From contig NW_002476381.1 of assembly GCF_000189635.1 (NCBI RefSeq), positions 467,496 through 531,495 of the forward strand: a stretch of 64,000 nucleotides of DNA, given 5' to 3'. The DNA comes from Tetrahymena thermophila SB210. Its lineage: Eukaryota; Ciliophora; Oligohymenophorea; Hymenostomatida; Tetrahymenidae. The notes below the pieces were generated by a model. It did not search any database. It was not told where the DNA came from and saw only the letters and a list, made by a program, of their open reading frames with translations. Numbering within the stretch: the stretch's first letter is position 1; each line of letters opens with the position of its first letter. Of the stretch, positions 25,196 through 37,826 are shown piece by piece. The position numbers were made by a program, and so were the translations under genes.

Positions 25196-26095
25196 TTTAT
25201 CTATACAGATTCGCTTTTAGATATATTATCTTAATTTTTAACACTTTTAGTAAAATATAAAGTTGCTGGATTGTTTTTAGATATTAAAATTATATTTTAA
25301 TTCAATAAATCGTATAAGATTTTTGCTATATAAGTTCAATATTTCTAATAATCAATCTAAGTAAAATAATAATAGAATAATATTTTTTTTTAATTTAGTA
25401 ATTTTTATGACAAATTATATAAACTAATTCATAAAGTTGAACTTAATGATAATATCTTTAAAAAGTTTAGCAAAGTAGAAATAACATTTTTGTTTGTATT
25501 TTTAATAATTAGATAGATGAAAAGTTAAAATATAATTTATTAGCCTTTACTTCAATATTTTCTAGAATAAAATCAATATTATAACAAAATACATTCAATA
25601 ACTAAAGTGGGTATTTTTATAAAATGAATTACAAATAGAATAAATTAAAATTAAAAATTTATTTAAAGTTAACATTTTTAAATGTTTGATCATCAAATTT
25701 TAACCCTGTATAACAAGTTTTTATAGTTTATATTGATAAAAATGTAGTGAATTTTATTGAATTTTTTTAATTTAAAAAACCACTTTTACTTAAGAATCGA
25801 ACTTATAAAAATTCTACTTCTTATTTCTTATAAATTTTAATAAAATATTTTTTATTTTAAAACAGTTATTAGTTGAAGATATGATCAATCAAATGATCAT
25901 TATCATAATTTGTGAATTAAGAAAAATTAATAAATAAATAAAATTAATTTTGAACAAAATTGGAAATTATTAAAATAAATATTTAACAGTTTAAAATTTA
26001 AAAATAAATTTAATTTTTATATATTAATTATTTTTCAAGGATTTATTCAATTTTTAATATAAATATCCTTTTTATTATAAATTCAAAATTTTTAA
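25196..26095. other. AT-rich spacer
   Basis: Between the 5' end of the small protein gene and the 3' end of the next minus-strand gene. No coding sense; long A/T tracts only. Confidence 0.6.
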
Positions 26096-28318
26096 TCACT
26101 TTTTTACTTAGTTTTGCTTAGAAGTGAATGAGAGAGAAATAAAATTCAGAAGTAATCTTAGCTCATCCCAAGCACTAATAACATACTATATAAAACTATG
26201 TCTTGTAATATAATTAGTTGTAATGTAATTTTAATTTTTTGCTGTTTGAAGGTAGTATTTAAACGAATCATGGATTTTTTTGATTCTGTCATCTGTTTAT
26301 TATTCTTTTTTTATAAGGTTTAAAAGGTTGTTGTAGACTTCTTCTATAATCACTATATTAGCAACTGTGTTCAAGTGTTGTTTGAAGAATGCATCAATCA
26401 CTTTATTTTCAAATTCCTGTTTAAATAAAATTCTAGTTGAAAAAAAGAAGTCTTGCTATGAACGTATAGGACTTAATATACTTTTTTATGACTTTTAAGG
26501 CGAATTATTTCCAGATTTTGTTTTATTTTATGATTTTATCAGTTTTTTAGGGCTTTAACTTCCTTATCTTAAAGGTGTTTATGGACTTGATTATGAATGC
26601 ATGAAATTCACTATTTAAATATGTCTGAGCTTTGAAGGGCTGCTTTCTTCAAAGCTGCTTAAAGACGATCTATTTAATTCGTTTTAAGATTCAATGTTTT
26701 TTGATGTAAAATTTTAAGTTTAACTATTAGCTTATGAACTTTAGATTTTTACATTAAGAGTTTTACTTTTTTATATTTTTTGAGAGCTTTGATTCTGTGT
26801 ATTTTAATCAACATTTTCTAGCTTAATTTAACTAAATGATTTTATAGAGTTTGAATTCTTGTACTTTTTAGGAGAGTGAGGTGAAGCCCTAGGACTTTAG
26901 AAAGATTATCCTTCCTCCACTTGAGCATAAAAGGAATCCTAAGTCCTATTATCAACAATGAAATTGACAAATTTTTGCAGGCATTTAATATTTTAGTCGT
27001 AATTTGTTGTTTCAAAGATTTTAACGACATTCTAAAGAGAATAGCAAGCAAATGTATTTTCGTAAAATGCTTTATTATTTAAAGGATAAAAACTAAGCAT
27101 AGTAATTTTATATTCTTCTAAGGACAATAATTGGTTAAGTTTTTCAAGCTATTGAGTTTTGAGTGCAAATAAAAACTGCAACAATCTTTCTGACTCTATA
27201 TTAGACACACAATCTATTACAAATTAACCTATGTTGCTCAATGGAACAGTTATTCCTGAGTTTTTCTTTAGTATTTACTTAAACTAAGAACTTTCTTTTG
27301 CCTCAACTAAATCAATATTTTATTTTAAAATTTAGAAATTATACTATTTCTGAGTTTAATTGTAAATATGTTAAGTCAATTCTATTTTATTAAATAGCTC
27401 TAAGTAATCTTCTAGTTCTTGCTGGTCATTTACAAAAACTTTTAAGTGCTTCGACACAATCTATTGAGCACTTTTAAGAGATATTTCATCGTTTTTTTCA
27501 TATTAATGAAAGAAGTAAGGTCTATTATAATTTTCTTATTTTTCTTCTAGTTTTTTTCTGTAAGTTGAAGCGACATCATAATATATTTGATAAAATAAAT
27601 TTGATTGCAGAATGATTGATTTAATGCAAGCTTAGATGCCCTGATTTCCTTTGTTATTTTACATTTCTTCTTTCAATTTATTTTTACTTAAACCAATTAA
27701 GCTACAATAGAATTCAATTTATCTATTTTTGATGTTCATTTCTGATAAGCTCTCTATAAAATCATTTAAAAAATGAGATGCTACTTCTTTTTACCCGAAT
27801 TATTTCATAAACCACAAAGCTGTATATTTATAGAGAGGAATATAAGGTAGTTTAGCTAAAAAGGAAGTATAATCATCTTTTATCTTATCACATAAAATGC
27901 AATTAACAAAAGCCAAAACACAATTTTACGAAAATCTAAAAGGAGAAGGATAATAATCCTTTATATACTTCTATAATTTATATGTGTAGTTCTTTGTTTA
28001 AGGATGAATAATTATCATATTTATTTAAGAAGACTTGTCTTCAGATTTCTTTTTTTAAGAAAGCAGTTTAAGTCTTTCCTTCAATTCATAAATTTATTTA
28101 TTAAGCAAATTAATTGTTTTCTTATTTTCATCTAACTCTTTGTTATTTTACTCTTCCGATTACTTGAGCTATGAAATTCTACTAGTAAAATTTTGTTCAA
28201 TGCTTTGATTTAATTTCAAAATCATTTCTTCCTTTTCATGATATTGCTAATTGCTTTAGAACTAAGATTAGTGCATCTGATTCTTTATTTGAATAGTCTA
28301 TTCTGCACCATACAGCAT
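26096..28318 (-). CDS. Unidentified 740-aa coiled-coil/low-complexity protein
   Basis: Continuous 741-codon frame without intron, from the only in-frame ATG after an upstream TGA. No family recognised. Residues about 1-110 are Q/N/K/E-rich and predicted coiled coil (LKLNQSIEQNFTSRISQLKQ, LLNKQIYELKERLKLLSQKK). Residues about 110-420 are globular-looking, with aromatic and hydrophobic spacing (FRFSQNCVLAFVNCILC, YIPLYKYTALWFMKQFG). Residues about 450-620 are Ser/Pro/Lys/Gln-rich with repeated SP motifs (SPRASPHSPKK, SSPQTPLRQGSQSPKK), likely disordered and a good target for CDK-type kinases. The C-terminal 110 residues are helical again (FENKVIDAFFKQHLNTVANI). No membrane segment. An upstream exon cannot be excluded because the frame stays open about 120 nt before the ATG. 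Confidence 0.75.
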
Positions 28319-28813
28319 TTCATTTATCTCTTTTATCTAATTTTCTTGTTAAATTATGTTATTTTATAGCTAATCTATCTAATCATGGTAACTTTATATT
28401 AATTCAAAAAATACTTAGAAATGCAAACAATTTTGTCAAAAATAAAATTTAAGAAATAATTTATTTTGATATTCAATTTTTTATATTAATTGATATATAC
28501 CATATTTTAAAAATAGGATAAAGTAATTCCTCGTTAAGAAAATCCTTCTGACTTGCTAGAAATAACTAAATTTAAGAATTTTTATTTCACATTTCGGTTT
28601 TAAGGCAATCCTAATATGCGAAATCTTATATAACGAGAGGTAACCATATCTAAACTTGGTGTTTATAGAAAATTTAGATTTTATTTACCCAAAATAAACG
28701 AGAAAAAAAGTAAAATAAATATCATTAATTATGATACTTAAAATTGAATATCATTTATGATACTTAAAAATTGAATATCAAAAATTAATAATTTTTTGAC
28801 AACTCTAATAATT
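28319..28813. other. Short spacer between two minus-strand genes
   Basis: Contains a short direct repeat (attaattatgatacttaaaattgaatatca / atttatgatacttaaaaattgaatatca around 28720-28780). Presumably holds the promoter of the 26096-28318 gene and the 3' UTR of its neighbour. Confidence 0.6.
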
Positions 28814-30541
28814 TCATATGAATATTTACATATTAAAGTATTTGTCTATGTCATTGAATAATTCGACGAATTTAAGAGTGGAGGGAGTTGGAAGAAGGGA
28901 GAGTTCTTGTATTAATTTTAGCTTCTCTTCATTTAATTATAAGATGGTTGGTTTCAAAAACTATTTTAAGGTAGGATTATTCATTTTGACAATAACTTCT
29001 AAGAGACTCTTAACATTTTTCATTTAATCAACAGCTATTTAATCAGGTAGAGCGATTACGGTTTTAGAGATAAATGAATTTATTTCAGTAAATACTTTTT
29101 ATAGTGCGGATAAATACAAACTACAGAATCCTAAATCATTCTGATTTTTAGATATCTCTAATGTGTAATTTTAAAAAGCTTCAAAAATGTATTTGGTGTA
29201 TTCTTTGATTTTATCTTACCCTTCTAAATAGTAGCTGTGTCTGCACTGAGGTTTTTCTAATTTAGCAAGAATCGATTCTGACATAATTATTTCATGCAGT
29301 TTTTAATAATATTCTACGCCTTAACAGCTTTTACTATTAAGATTATTGTCCTCATATTAAATAATTTTATTTATTTCAGTGTTAGTTTGAATAGAATTTG
29401 ACCTTGATTATTTATAAGAATAATAGTAAGGATTCATATTAGGACTTCTTTCTTTGATTGATGTATTTTAATGAGCATTTTGTAATTTAAATAAATCTTA
29501 AGCATCGATAATATCTTCCCTCTTTTTTTACTTAATATCATAGCTTCTCAGCTTTGTATTAGATGAAGGTCGACTCATAGATATAATATTTTTTTATAGA
29601 TTAGAGTTAAAATTAGAATTAATTTTGCTTTTAACATAAAATTAGTTTGCTTAACACTGTTCTTGTTATTCATTTAACTGTATTTACTAATTTTAATTAT
29701 TTTATTATTACTTTTATGGGGTTACATATTGATATTACAGCTTTTGTAGATAAATTTATTCATTTTCTTTTTATTATAAATTGGAAGCAAATTGATCTGC
29801 AGGTTTCTTGTCTTTTAAAAATACATCAGCATATACTTGATGTCTCAAAGTTAATTTTCTACTTCCTTATTGACTTGCTTAGTACTATTATTCTCCTAGT
29901 AATTCTGAAGCAGTTTGCTATTATTATTAAGAAACCTTTTAATCTCGTTATATAGAATCAATATTTATCTTATTTTTAACAGAAGCGGAGAGAGTAGTTC
30001 TATTAAGCTAAATATTATTCTTTTATGTCTAATTTTAATTATTTTCAGCAATTTATACTTTTTCTTCATTTTATAAAAGCTAGCTCTTAGGCTAAGCAGC
30101 AAATAAATTATTATAGCTATAAACTCTTTGTCTTTTTTTTATTTAAGAAGTTGATGCTTTTCTAATAATTGCTTGAGGGTGCTAAAAATTAAGTGTTTCT
30201 TTTATTTTTGAAATGAGCTGACTTGGAACATTTTGATTGATATTTTACATATGATCATCACCAAAATCACATCCTTGTTATTGATTTGCCTTAATCATAT
30301 TTGTACTAATTGACCTTCTCTTCAGCTTTTAAACGTAAATTGGAGCACTGAGCATATTACATATCTACTAATTATTCGTGATTAATTTACTATGATTTGC
30401 AAGATTTATAGCTTCTTTTTAATCTTTCATCATATTATACATGAGATTTTTTTAATAATCAGATTAATTTGGAGTATCTTGAATGCTTTAAAAAGGATTT
30501 TCAGGATGATGATGATGAAACTAATTGCTTTGAATTTCCAT
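28814..30541 (-). CDS. Unidentified 575-aa Q/N-rich protein
   Basis: Continuous 576-codon frame from ATG at 30541 to TGA at 28814. Family not recognised. The first two thirds are very rich in Gln and Asn, including runs of TAA/TAG codons (QQQQQTASELLGEQQYQASQ), with basic Ser-rich patches such as RTTLSASVK. This is probably intrinsically disordered. The last approximately 190 residues look folded and helical: YYQKLHEIIMSESILAKLEK, GFCSLYLSALQKVFTEINSF, MKNVKSLLEVIVKMNN and LLPTPSTLKFVELFNDIDKY. No signal peptide or membrane helix. It is followed after about 500 bp by another large unrecognised gene on the same strand; both could be ciliate-specific. Judged real because a stop-free 1.7-kb frame ends with helix-like sequence rather than drifting into T-rich codons. 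Confidence 0.72.
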
Positions 30542-30896
30542 ATTAAAAAAAATATTTATTATTTATTATTTGTCTTCTATTAAAAAATCAATTAATATTT
30601 TTGGTTTTTATATATATGAAAACAAATTATATAGTTGTTATAGTTAGTTAATTACTGTGCTTAAGGATGGATATTATTCTATTAAATATGATTTATTCAG
30701 TAAATCTCTAATCTTGTTTTGTATTTTGCTTATATTTATTTATAAAAGATCTTTTATTATATTTTTACTAAATAATTAAAGTAGTATTTTTATAGTTTTT
30801 TCCTTAATATGAAATTTCTGTTTAATTTGGTTATGCTATCATATTTTAATTATATGTATTTATTAATTAATTAATTATTTTAGTTAATAAAAAAAT
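30542..30896. other. Short AT-rich spacer
   Basis: No feature beyond the Pol III terminator at its right edge. Confidence 0.6.
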
Positions 30897-30904
30897 AAAA
30901 AAAA
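30897..30904 (-). terminator. RNA polymerase III terminator of tRNA-Cys
   Basis: Eight T residues on the minus strand two bases after the tRNA 3' end, followed by a second T run. This is the usual eukaryotic Pol III stop. Confidence 0.85.
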
Positions 30905-30905
30905 C

Positions 30906-30977
30906 AGGGACCTGCCAGGATTGAACCGGCGACCTAAGGATTTGCAGTCCTCCGCTCTGCCACTGAGCTAAAGCCCC
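30906..30977 (-). tRNA. tRNA-Cys (anticodon GCA)
   Basis: 72-nt cloverleaf read on the minus strand. Acceptor GGGGCTT pairs with AGGTCCC (one G-T), leaving U73, the discriminator base typical of tRNA-Cys. D-arm region TAGCTCAGTGGCAGAGC contains box A. The anticodon stem-loop GGACTGCAAATCC carries GCA, and GGTTCAATCC is box B with the T-loop. No intron; no encoded CCA. In the Tetrahymena code Cys is only TGT/TGC, TGA remaining the stop, so this is an ordinary cysteine tRNA and not a TGA decoder. Confidence 0.97.
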
Positions 30978-31477
30978 TTTCATGCTATAAGTGATATGAA
31001 TTGTAGTCTTAGACATATAACTAAATTAAAGCAAGTGGTTATTGTTCATATAAGAGATTCAAAATATTTAATGATACTGTATTAAATTAAAATTTCCCTA
31101 TTCTTCAATGATAAATAATTTTTTTGATAGTCATCTTTATAAAAGATGCTTCTTTTTATTTTGGAATATAATTAATTTATTTAAATTATTGAGATTTACT
31201 ATAGTAAATTCTAAAAACTCAAATATTCAACATAAAAAAACAATTTTTAGCAGTAGTTGAATGGTATGATAAACAATATATCTAAAACAGAAAAAATAAA
31301 ACATTAATTTATAAAAAATATTTCAAATTCAAGAATAAAAAATAAATTTAATAATTTAATGTTAAGTTAATACTTTTCTTTATCATTAAATTTTCTTGCA
31401 AACTAAAATAAATAAATAAATAAATAAAATACATTTTTTTGAATTCAATTGTTAAATTTAAAATATTTTAATTAATT
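30978..31477. other. Spacer between tRNA and asparaginase gene
   Basis: AT-rich; an (aaat)n run near 31405-31430. Nothing else recognised. Confidence 0.6.
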
Positions 31478-33869
31478 TCAAGATAAAAGCTTGCATATTT
31501 CTTTAAAATCTCTTTTTTTTGCTTCATCCAAGGCAGTCTTTCCCCATCTATCTTTATCTGTAAATCTGAATTTGCATTAGTATTTAAGGAATCTTATTAT
31601 TTCGATTTGTCTAAAAGTGGCTGCAACATGGCCTAAATTTCTACCATCAACTGTTTAGAAAGTATTCCAATCTTGAAGACCTCCTAAGTGAAATAAATCA
31701 AAAAGTTCTTAGTCTCCAGTTCGTATGGCTTCCATTAGTATACTAGTTATTTCTTACTTCGGAGCCTAAATTATGCCTCCTGCTCTCTATAACTCAACTA
31801 TAACATCATGGTGTCTAAGTGTAAATAAATAAATTTAATATTACAAATTTTTACTAAAATTAGCTTTATGTTTAATAGTTTTTACCTATTTATTACTGCT
31901 TCAAATAATGCTGTTCTTCCAAACTTGTCTACTGTATTTATATTTTTGCATTCTTTTATTAAAAATTTGACAGTTTCTAATTAGCCTTCTCTTGCAGATA
32001 GATGCAAACCTGTTCTATTGTCATAGTCTCCTTTATCAAAATCAATGCCATATACTTTAAGCTGCTGCATGCTTTAATGAAAACCTCCCTTACTCATGTA
32101 GCAAACAATATTAGGGAGTATCAAATTTTTTAAAATATCAATTTTTTCATTTGTTCTATACTAAAGTGCATCATTTAAAGCTTAAATGAAATTCTCCTGC
32201 TGAAATTCAAACATATCATTTTCGATTGGTGGAGATAACTCACCTCTCAAATTCTTTTAAACATTCTTCCTTATGTTTTCGATGGAATCATTCTTAGAAA
32301 ATAAATATGCAAGTTTACTAGCCATTGCCTCAGTAGTGCAATCCCAGCCACAAAGCACTCCTACCTTATTTTAGAATATATTTTTTTGTATTAGTAATTA
32401 ATTCATTATTTAAATAATAAAAAATTATTTATTTTCTTTTAATTTCTTTCATACTTTTCATGCTGATTATAAGATTGAAAAGTGTATTTATTGTATAATT
32501 TTGTTAATTTATGATTTATAAACCATTTAATTGCTTGCTTTAGAATTTCTTAATAGTTTAAATAATTCTACCTTTAATAGAGCCCTTCCTGTTTCATAAA
32601 TAGATTCTACTTTCGATTTATAGCATTAAGAGAGATTTACAATTACTTTACCCTAGTCATAAGCCTCTTGGAGCATTTGCATCAACTCTGGTCTATTAAT
32701 TGGGATATTGCCTGCCTTTTTAAAATGAAAATAAATAAATATTTTTTAACAGAAAACATTAATTGCAAAAATATCTTAAAAGTTAAGCTTCACTTTCACA
32801 CACACTTATTTTTTTTTTTTGCTTTATTAAAGTCAATTCTATATAAATAAAGATATTTACTCCGTATGTTTCTATTATGATTGCTTTAGTATCTTTATTA
32901 GTAAGAATAGCTTTTAGAGTGTCAGAACTTATGAAGGGATGCATTTTAACAATAGCTATTTTATCGCACAAGTTTTTTTATACATGAAATTTCTTTTCAG
33001 GATCTCTTTTTAAGACTTTATCCCATTTTATTTTTATTGTTATCTTAAAAGTAGCAAGAGGTTCAAAATTTGGAGAATCAAATGAATCCATAGCACTTGA
33101 GTCCATTTTAGTGCATCTATTACCTCTAAAGAGCTTATCATTAAAACAAACTAAAACCTCAGGAATAGTGTAATGTCCTGCAATAGTCAAAGAGCAAAGT
33201 AAATTGTTGAATCCGTCGTTTCTCATCATCGAGCATGGAATTTAGCTACCGGTTAAAATAACCTTTTAATTTTAATTGAAAAAATGTTAAATTTATATAA
33301 AATTTATGAAATGTGATTACTGTCTTTGATAAATTTTCTAGCATAAAAGATAAAGCACTAGCAGTGTAGGCCATAGTGTCTGTGCCATGCAAGATAATAA
33401 AGCTATCATACAAAGTATAATTTGTCTCAATTATCGAAGCAATTTAATCATAATATATAACATTCATATTAGTTGAATCTATTGGATTCTCAAGTTCATA
33501 AATCTTATACCAAATACGTTGCTAGTAAATAGTTAAAGGAGTTATTAAAAAACCATCAGAACTATGAAAATAAGTGTAATCTGAATCACAAAAATAGGAA
33601 TCCTCCCTAAGAAACTTTTCGAAGAAACCCTTTTTTACAGCCAACCCATTTTCTGTTGGAAACATGCTGATTGTTCCTCCTGTGCATATAATAAGTACTT
33701 TTCTACTTTAGTTTGCAATTCTAAGGCCTTGAGAGCATTCCAAGTTGTGTTTTTCTCTAAAGACAACTGCTTGATGTTTATCGAATTCTTTTTTCCTTTC
33801 TTAGCTTTAGGAATTTTGGGAATGTAAGTGAATAGAATTCTATTATTCTAACTCTAATTTTTGATTCAT
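31478..33869 (-). CDS. ASPG: Type I L-asparaginase with C-terminal ankyrin repeats
   Basis: Hydrolyses L-asparagine to aspartate and ammonia; animal homologues of this architecture were also described as a 60-kDa lysophospholipase. Five exons (33869-33321, 33262-32861, 32715-32572, 32364-31886, 31814-31478) total 1911 nt, 636 aa, all phases consistent. Catalytic motif 1 is [13 protein letters not shown] (first nucleophilic Thr in TGGTIS). Motif 2 is [20 protein letters not shown] (HGTDTM with the second Thr and Asp), followed by [35 protein letters not shown] strand and [13 protein letters not shown] complete the domain. After about residue 470, ankyrin repeats are visible: [55 protein letters not shown] and [16 protein letters not shown]. 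The first 60 residues are Gln/Lys-rich and variable. No signal peptide, so cytosolic. Confidence 0.95.
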
Positions 33870-34936
33870 TTACAATAAATAAATAACAGAATTAATGTGT
33901 ATGTGTGTGTATTTAATTAATCTAGCAAAAATATAATATTTTTATTTAATTAATTAAGTATAACAAAATATTGATTATATCGTCATTTTAGCCAAAATCT
34001 TACAATAATTAGATGTTAACACTCAAATATCAATCAATAGATATTCTATCTACCTTCAAACAACCATAAAATATTTAATTTTTAATATTTTCTAATCTAT
34101 GTTGATTAAATCAATAAAAAACTCTTTATCTTTCTAATTATTTCTAAACTAAAAATCAAATCAATTCATAAATCTAATTAAAAATTCAAAATATTTGCTC
34201 ATTTAGATAATTCAGAATATTCCTTTAAAAAATATTCCAAAATCATCTTATGAAATTTAAAAGCAAATTATTAATGTTAATTAAAAAATGCTTTTAAAAG
34301 TATTCTTAAATTCAAATCTATTTAAGAAAAATAAACTAATATTTAATAAAAAGTTAATCTAGTGTTTGAGAATATTTAGCAAATGGAATACTTTAGAATT
34401 CTTTGTTTTTTATCCATATTTTTAATTCATTTTGATGTGCAAATATTTTTAATTAAATCACTAGTACGTACAAATGAGCAGAGTATCAAATATAATTTTC
34501 TTTCTCTCTAACTTACATTAATGATATGGAGGTTATTTTTGAATTAATAATTTCTTTCTCAGTTGAATATTTTAATGTTCAAATTTGTAAGTAAATTAGT
34601 TATTTGTTTAGTTATGTATGCTATTCTACTTAAGAAATAGGTTTACATAATTAATTAATTAATTACTGTCTTTTTTAATAATTAAAAAATTATTGGTAAA
34701 AGATTTTTATTTGTTTAGTTTTTAGTGGTGTTTATAAAAATTTTATCTGCTAAAATTAATAAAATCATAGTTATTTGCAGATTCTATAAGTCTCAAACAG
34801 CATATAATTTACTAAGATAAATAGAAATAGAGCTATTTTATATTTTAAAATAAATAGCTATTAAAAGACAGATATCTAACTTTATAAGTTATATTTAAGA
34901 TTTCACATTAGGACTTGATTATAAAAATATTTTTGT
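33870..34936. other. Divergent intergenic region
   Basis: Separates ASPG (minus) and the unidentified gene at 34937 (plus), so both promoters are here. AT-rich with a gtgtatgtgtgtgt patch near 33896-33911. No named element recognised. Confidence 0.55.
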
Positions 34937-37458
34937 ATGAATACGTTTTCATATAGATAGAAGATCAATCCTGGAAGAGATCTTAAATTATTAAGTCAAG
35001 ATTGGGTTTTTGTAAAAAAGTAGCAAAAAACTGAATTTCATTCTTAAAACAACTCTCTTGGGATAAGTCAAAAAACAGATCATCCAGTATCAATTCACTA
35101 AAATTCATTTTCAGAGCTCAGATTTTAAGAAAGGTCGACTGTAATTCCTTTTTTGAACGGATAATAAACTTTTTACACAGGAATTAGAGATTACTCAAAT
35201 GAGAATATTAAATCATAAAGAAATGGATAAAATTAGAGCATAGAGAATTTTAATTTAACATAAATCATGAGCTTATCTTTGAATAAACAAAATCGCTCAG
35301 GAGTTAACAATAATTCAATAATTTCTTAGGGAACAGGTGGCTTTAACTCAATTCAGCTTAAAAGCCCCTACAAAAGAACTATAAAATCATCAAGAGAATC
35401 TACAGATAAATGCTCAGTGATCAACTCAATTAATAAATTTTAAATGAAAGATAACAAACCAAAGAAAATTTTAAAAAAACTAAACTAAACTGTAGATATT
35501 GGCCAAATAGACAGCAGTAAATTATTTGTTTGTTTGTTTGATAAATAAAATTATATGATCTTTGATCTTAACTAAATTTATATAGCTATTTTTTATCTAT
35601 AACTAAAATGTATTTATTAGATATGTATTTCTTAATTAAATTTATTCTTTTATTAATAGATTATGATTCAATGGACTTTGCTAATAATATGCTTTCCAGT
35701 ATGCATTTTATTCCTCAACAGACTTCTGACTCTACTGCTTAAGGATATAGTACTGATAAGAAGAATCAGAGGAGGAGCAGTCTATTTAAAAATTCTAAAA
35801 GAAAATCTAAATTAAATAATAATCTATCTGCGTCTTTTATATTGACTTCTAATGTATCACATGACAGCAAATAGTAAGCAAGAAATACTTAAAAAACAAA
35901 AGATCATTGTGAAAAAGAATAAAACGAAATACAAAAATGGACAGAGCAAACTGCAATCTTCGTAAATGAAAAGCAAACACTTGAAAATGAAAAACTTCCT
36001 TAAACTACTATGGAAAAGAGTGAAGTACAAGCTATTATAGATGGTCTCTTTCAAGAGATCGAAGAAAGAGATAAAGACAAGTCTTTAGAGTTAGAAATTA
36101 TGGAAAAATACAAAAAGTAAAAAAACGAAAGATTAGCCAAGAGCTAGCAAGATGCTAAAATACAGAGAATAAATAACACAAATATTGTGCTAAGCTATTC
36201 TAGAGGAAAAGACATTTAAAGTAATGCAAATGGGTTTTAGATGAGTAAGTATTTGTACAATTAAAAATATGGCCACTATAAATGCATCCCTTAAAGCTAC
36301 AACACAGAGCTGATTCCAACTTAGGACTAGTTGATTGCTTAGCAATTAAACAAACCTGACTATACTGTTTAAGAATTAAAAGATATTCCTTTCAAAAGTA
36401 TTTACAATCCTGAAATCGATGAAAGTAAAAAATATTTATCAGCTGTACGAATAAGTGAAAGAGAGCAGTATTAGCTAAAAGTACCTGCCTCTAAGCTAAT
36501 GAGAGAAGTGCTTAAAAAGTATGATAAAGATAAAAATTTTGTGGTCTAAAATGTAGAATAGTAAGATAATTAAAATATTATTCAAGAAGTTTATGGGGAT
36601 TTTCTGTAAAATCCTGCAAAAAGATTGAACATTTCAAAAATAAAAGAAAATTAACTCATCCAAAATAACCTCTATGATAGCAGATACGTTAAACCTTTTG
36701 TTATTGAAGAAGAAAATACTTCAGAAGGAAATAGATATACAAATAATTCTCATAACACAGAAGTTTTATCACCACGTAAAAAAGAAATTTCAAATTTTGC
36801 CAAAGCAGCTAAGCAGCAAGAAAGCTAAAGAAGTTAATCCCCGCCAGAAAGTAATTAATAATGCTAAAATATTCCAAGAATTGTTAGCGGTTTAAATTCC
36901 CCAATCACTCAAAGAAATAGAAATAATATAACTAATTATAATACTTCAAATAACTCATACAATTTTAGTAACTTTGTTCAACCTCAAAAATCTATATTTT
37001 CGCCTCAATCGTCTATTCAAGTGTAGCAATCTCCAGAAGGAAGAATAACCCCTCTAAGATTTAAAAGAAACCCATTCGATGTAAGCATTTAAAGCCCTCA
37101 AGCTCCTCTAAGTCGTCCTTTACCAAAGAAAAAAAAGATACAAGTAAAAACAAATATAAACGAAGTTGGAAAAATTAACGAAGCTAGAATTTCTTCACCT
37201 TTTGTAAAAGTTTCTGACTGTGAAAGAGGAATGAAACAAAATGCCAGCACAGATAGACAAAAATTCTATGACTCTTGGTATAGTCCTCCTAATTTAAGAC
37301 AACAAAACTTAGATAGACACTTGCAAAAATATATAAATAACGAATAATATCAAAAAAAATTGGTTTAACAATACATTCTTCTCAAATCCAATGGAAACAC
37401 TGATCCTATTTAGTAAACATAACCAAAAAAATCTTTAAACTAACCAATAAAAAATTGA
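34937..37458 (+). CDS. Unidentified 792-aa protein, mostly disordered
   Basis: Two exons (34937-35516, 35660-37458), 2379 nt, with one phase-1 intron. Family not recognised. Residues 1-195 are Ser/Asn/Gln-rich with few hydrophobics (NTFSYRQKINPGRD, QIMSLSLNKQNRSGVNN). Residues about 290-360 are strongly charged and helical, likely coiled coil (EVQAIIDGLFQEIEERDKDK, then LELEIMEKYKKQKNERLAKS). Further on are short conserved-looking patches with aromatic residues (MSKYLYNQKYGHYKCIPQ, FYDSWYSPPNLRQQNLDR) separated by basic SP/TP-rich sequence. It could be a scaffold or microtubule-associated protein; this is only inference from composition. The start was taken as the first ATG of the open frame. 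Confidence 0.72.
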
Positions 37459-37826
37459 ATTTAATCAAATTTGTATTTATTCATTTATAAAATATAATGT
37501 AATTTATATTTTTTTTAATTTCTTTATACAAAAGTTCATTAAGATGATTCAAAATATTACATAAATCAATATTTATAATTAAGTTTGAAATTTGAATTTT
37601 AAAATTTGAGGCTTCATGTTACAGATTTATTTAATAAAAACAAACAGTAATTTTAAATTAAACTATTAAAAATTTATGTAATATTTAATAATAATTGCAA
37701 TTTAAAGTATTTTATAAATTTATTCTTAATTTTATTTGAATATTTTTTACAATAAAATTTTCTTTTTCAAGTTTGTTTTATTGATAATATGCTAATATAA
37801 TTATAATTAATTTTTTTCAAGTTTTA
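37459..37826. repeat. 3' flank block of the membrane-protein array, copy 1
   Basis: The string tttgaaatttgaattttaaa followed by atttgaggcttcatgttac starts near 37584. It recurs with little change near 41540 and 43666, in each case running about 240 bp into the 3' end of an array gene. This marks the extent of the duplicated unit beyond the coding region. Confidence 0.85.

Noticed and set aside
28943..28952. ggttggttt string, complementary to AAACCAACC of the chromosome breakage sequence
   Set aside because: Only nine bases match and they lie in the coding region of the 28814-30541 gene (LKPTI); judged chance.
30906..30977. Possible suppressor tRNA reading TGA
   Set aside because: The anticodon is GCA, which reads only TGT and TGC; TGA works as the stop in every gene here.
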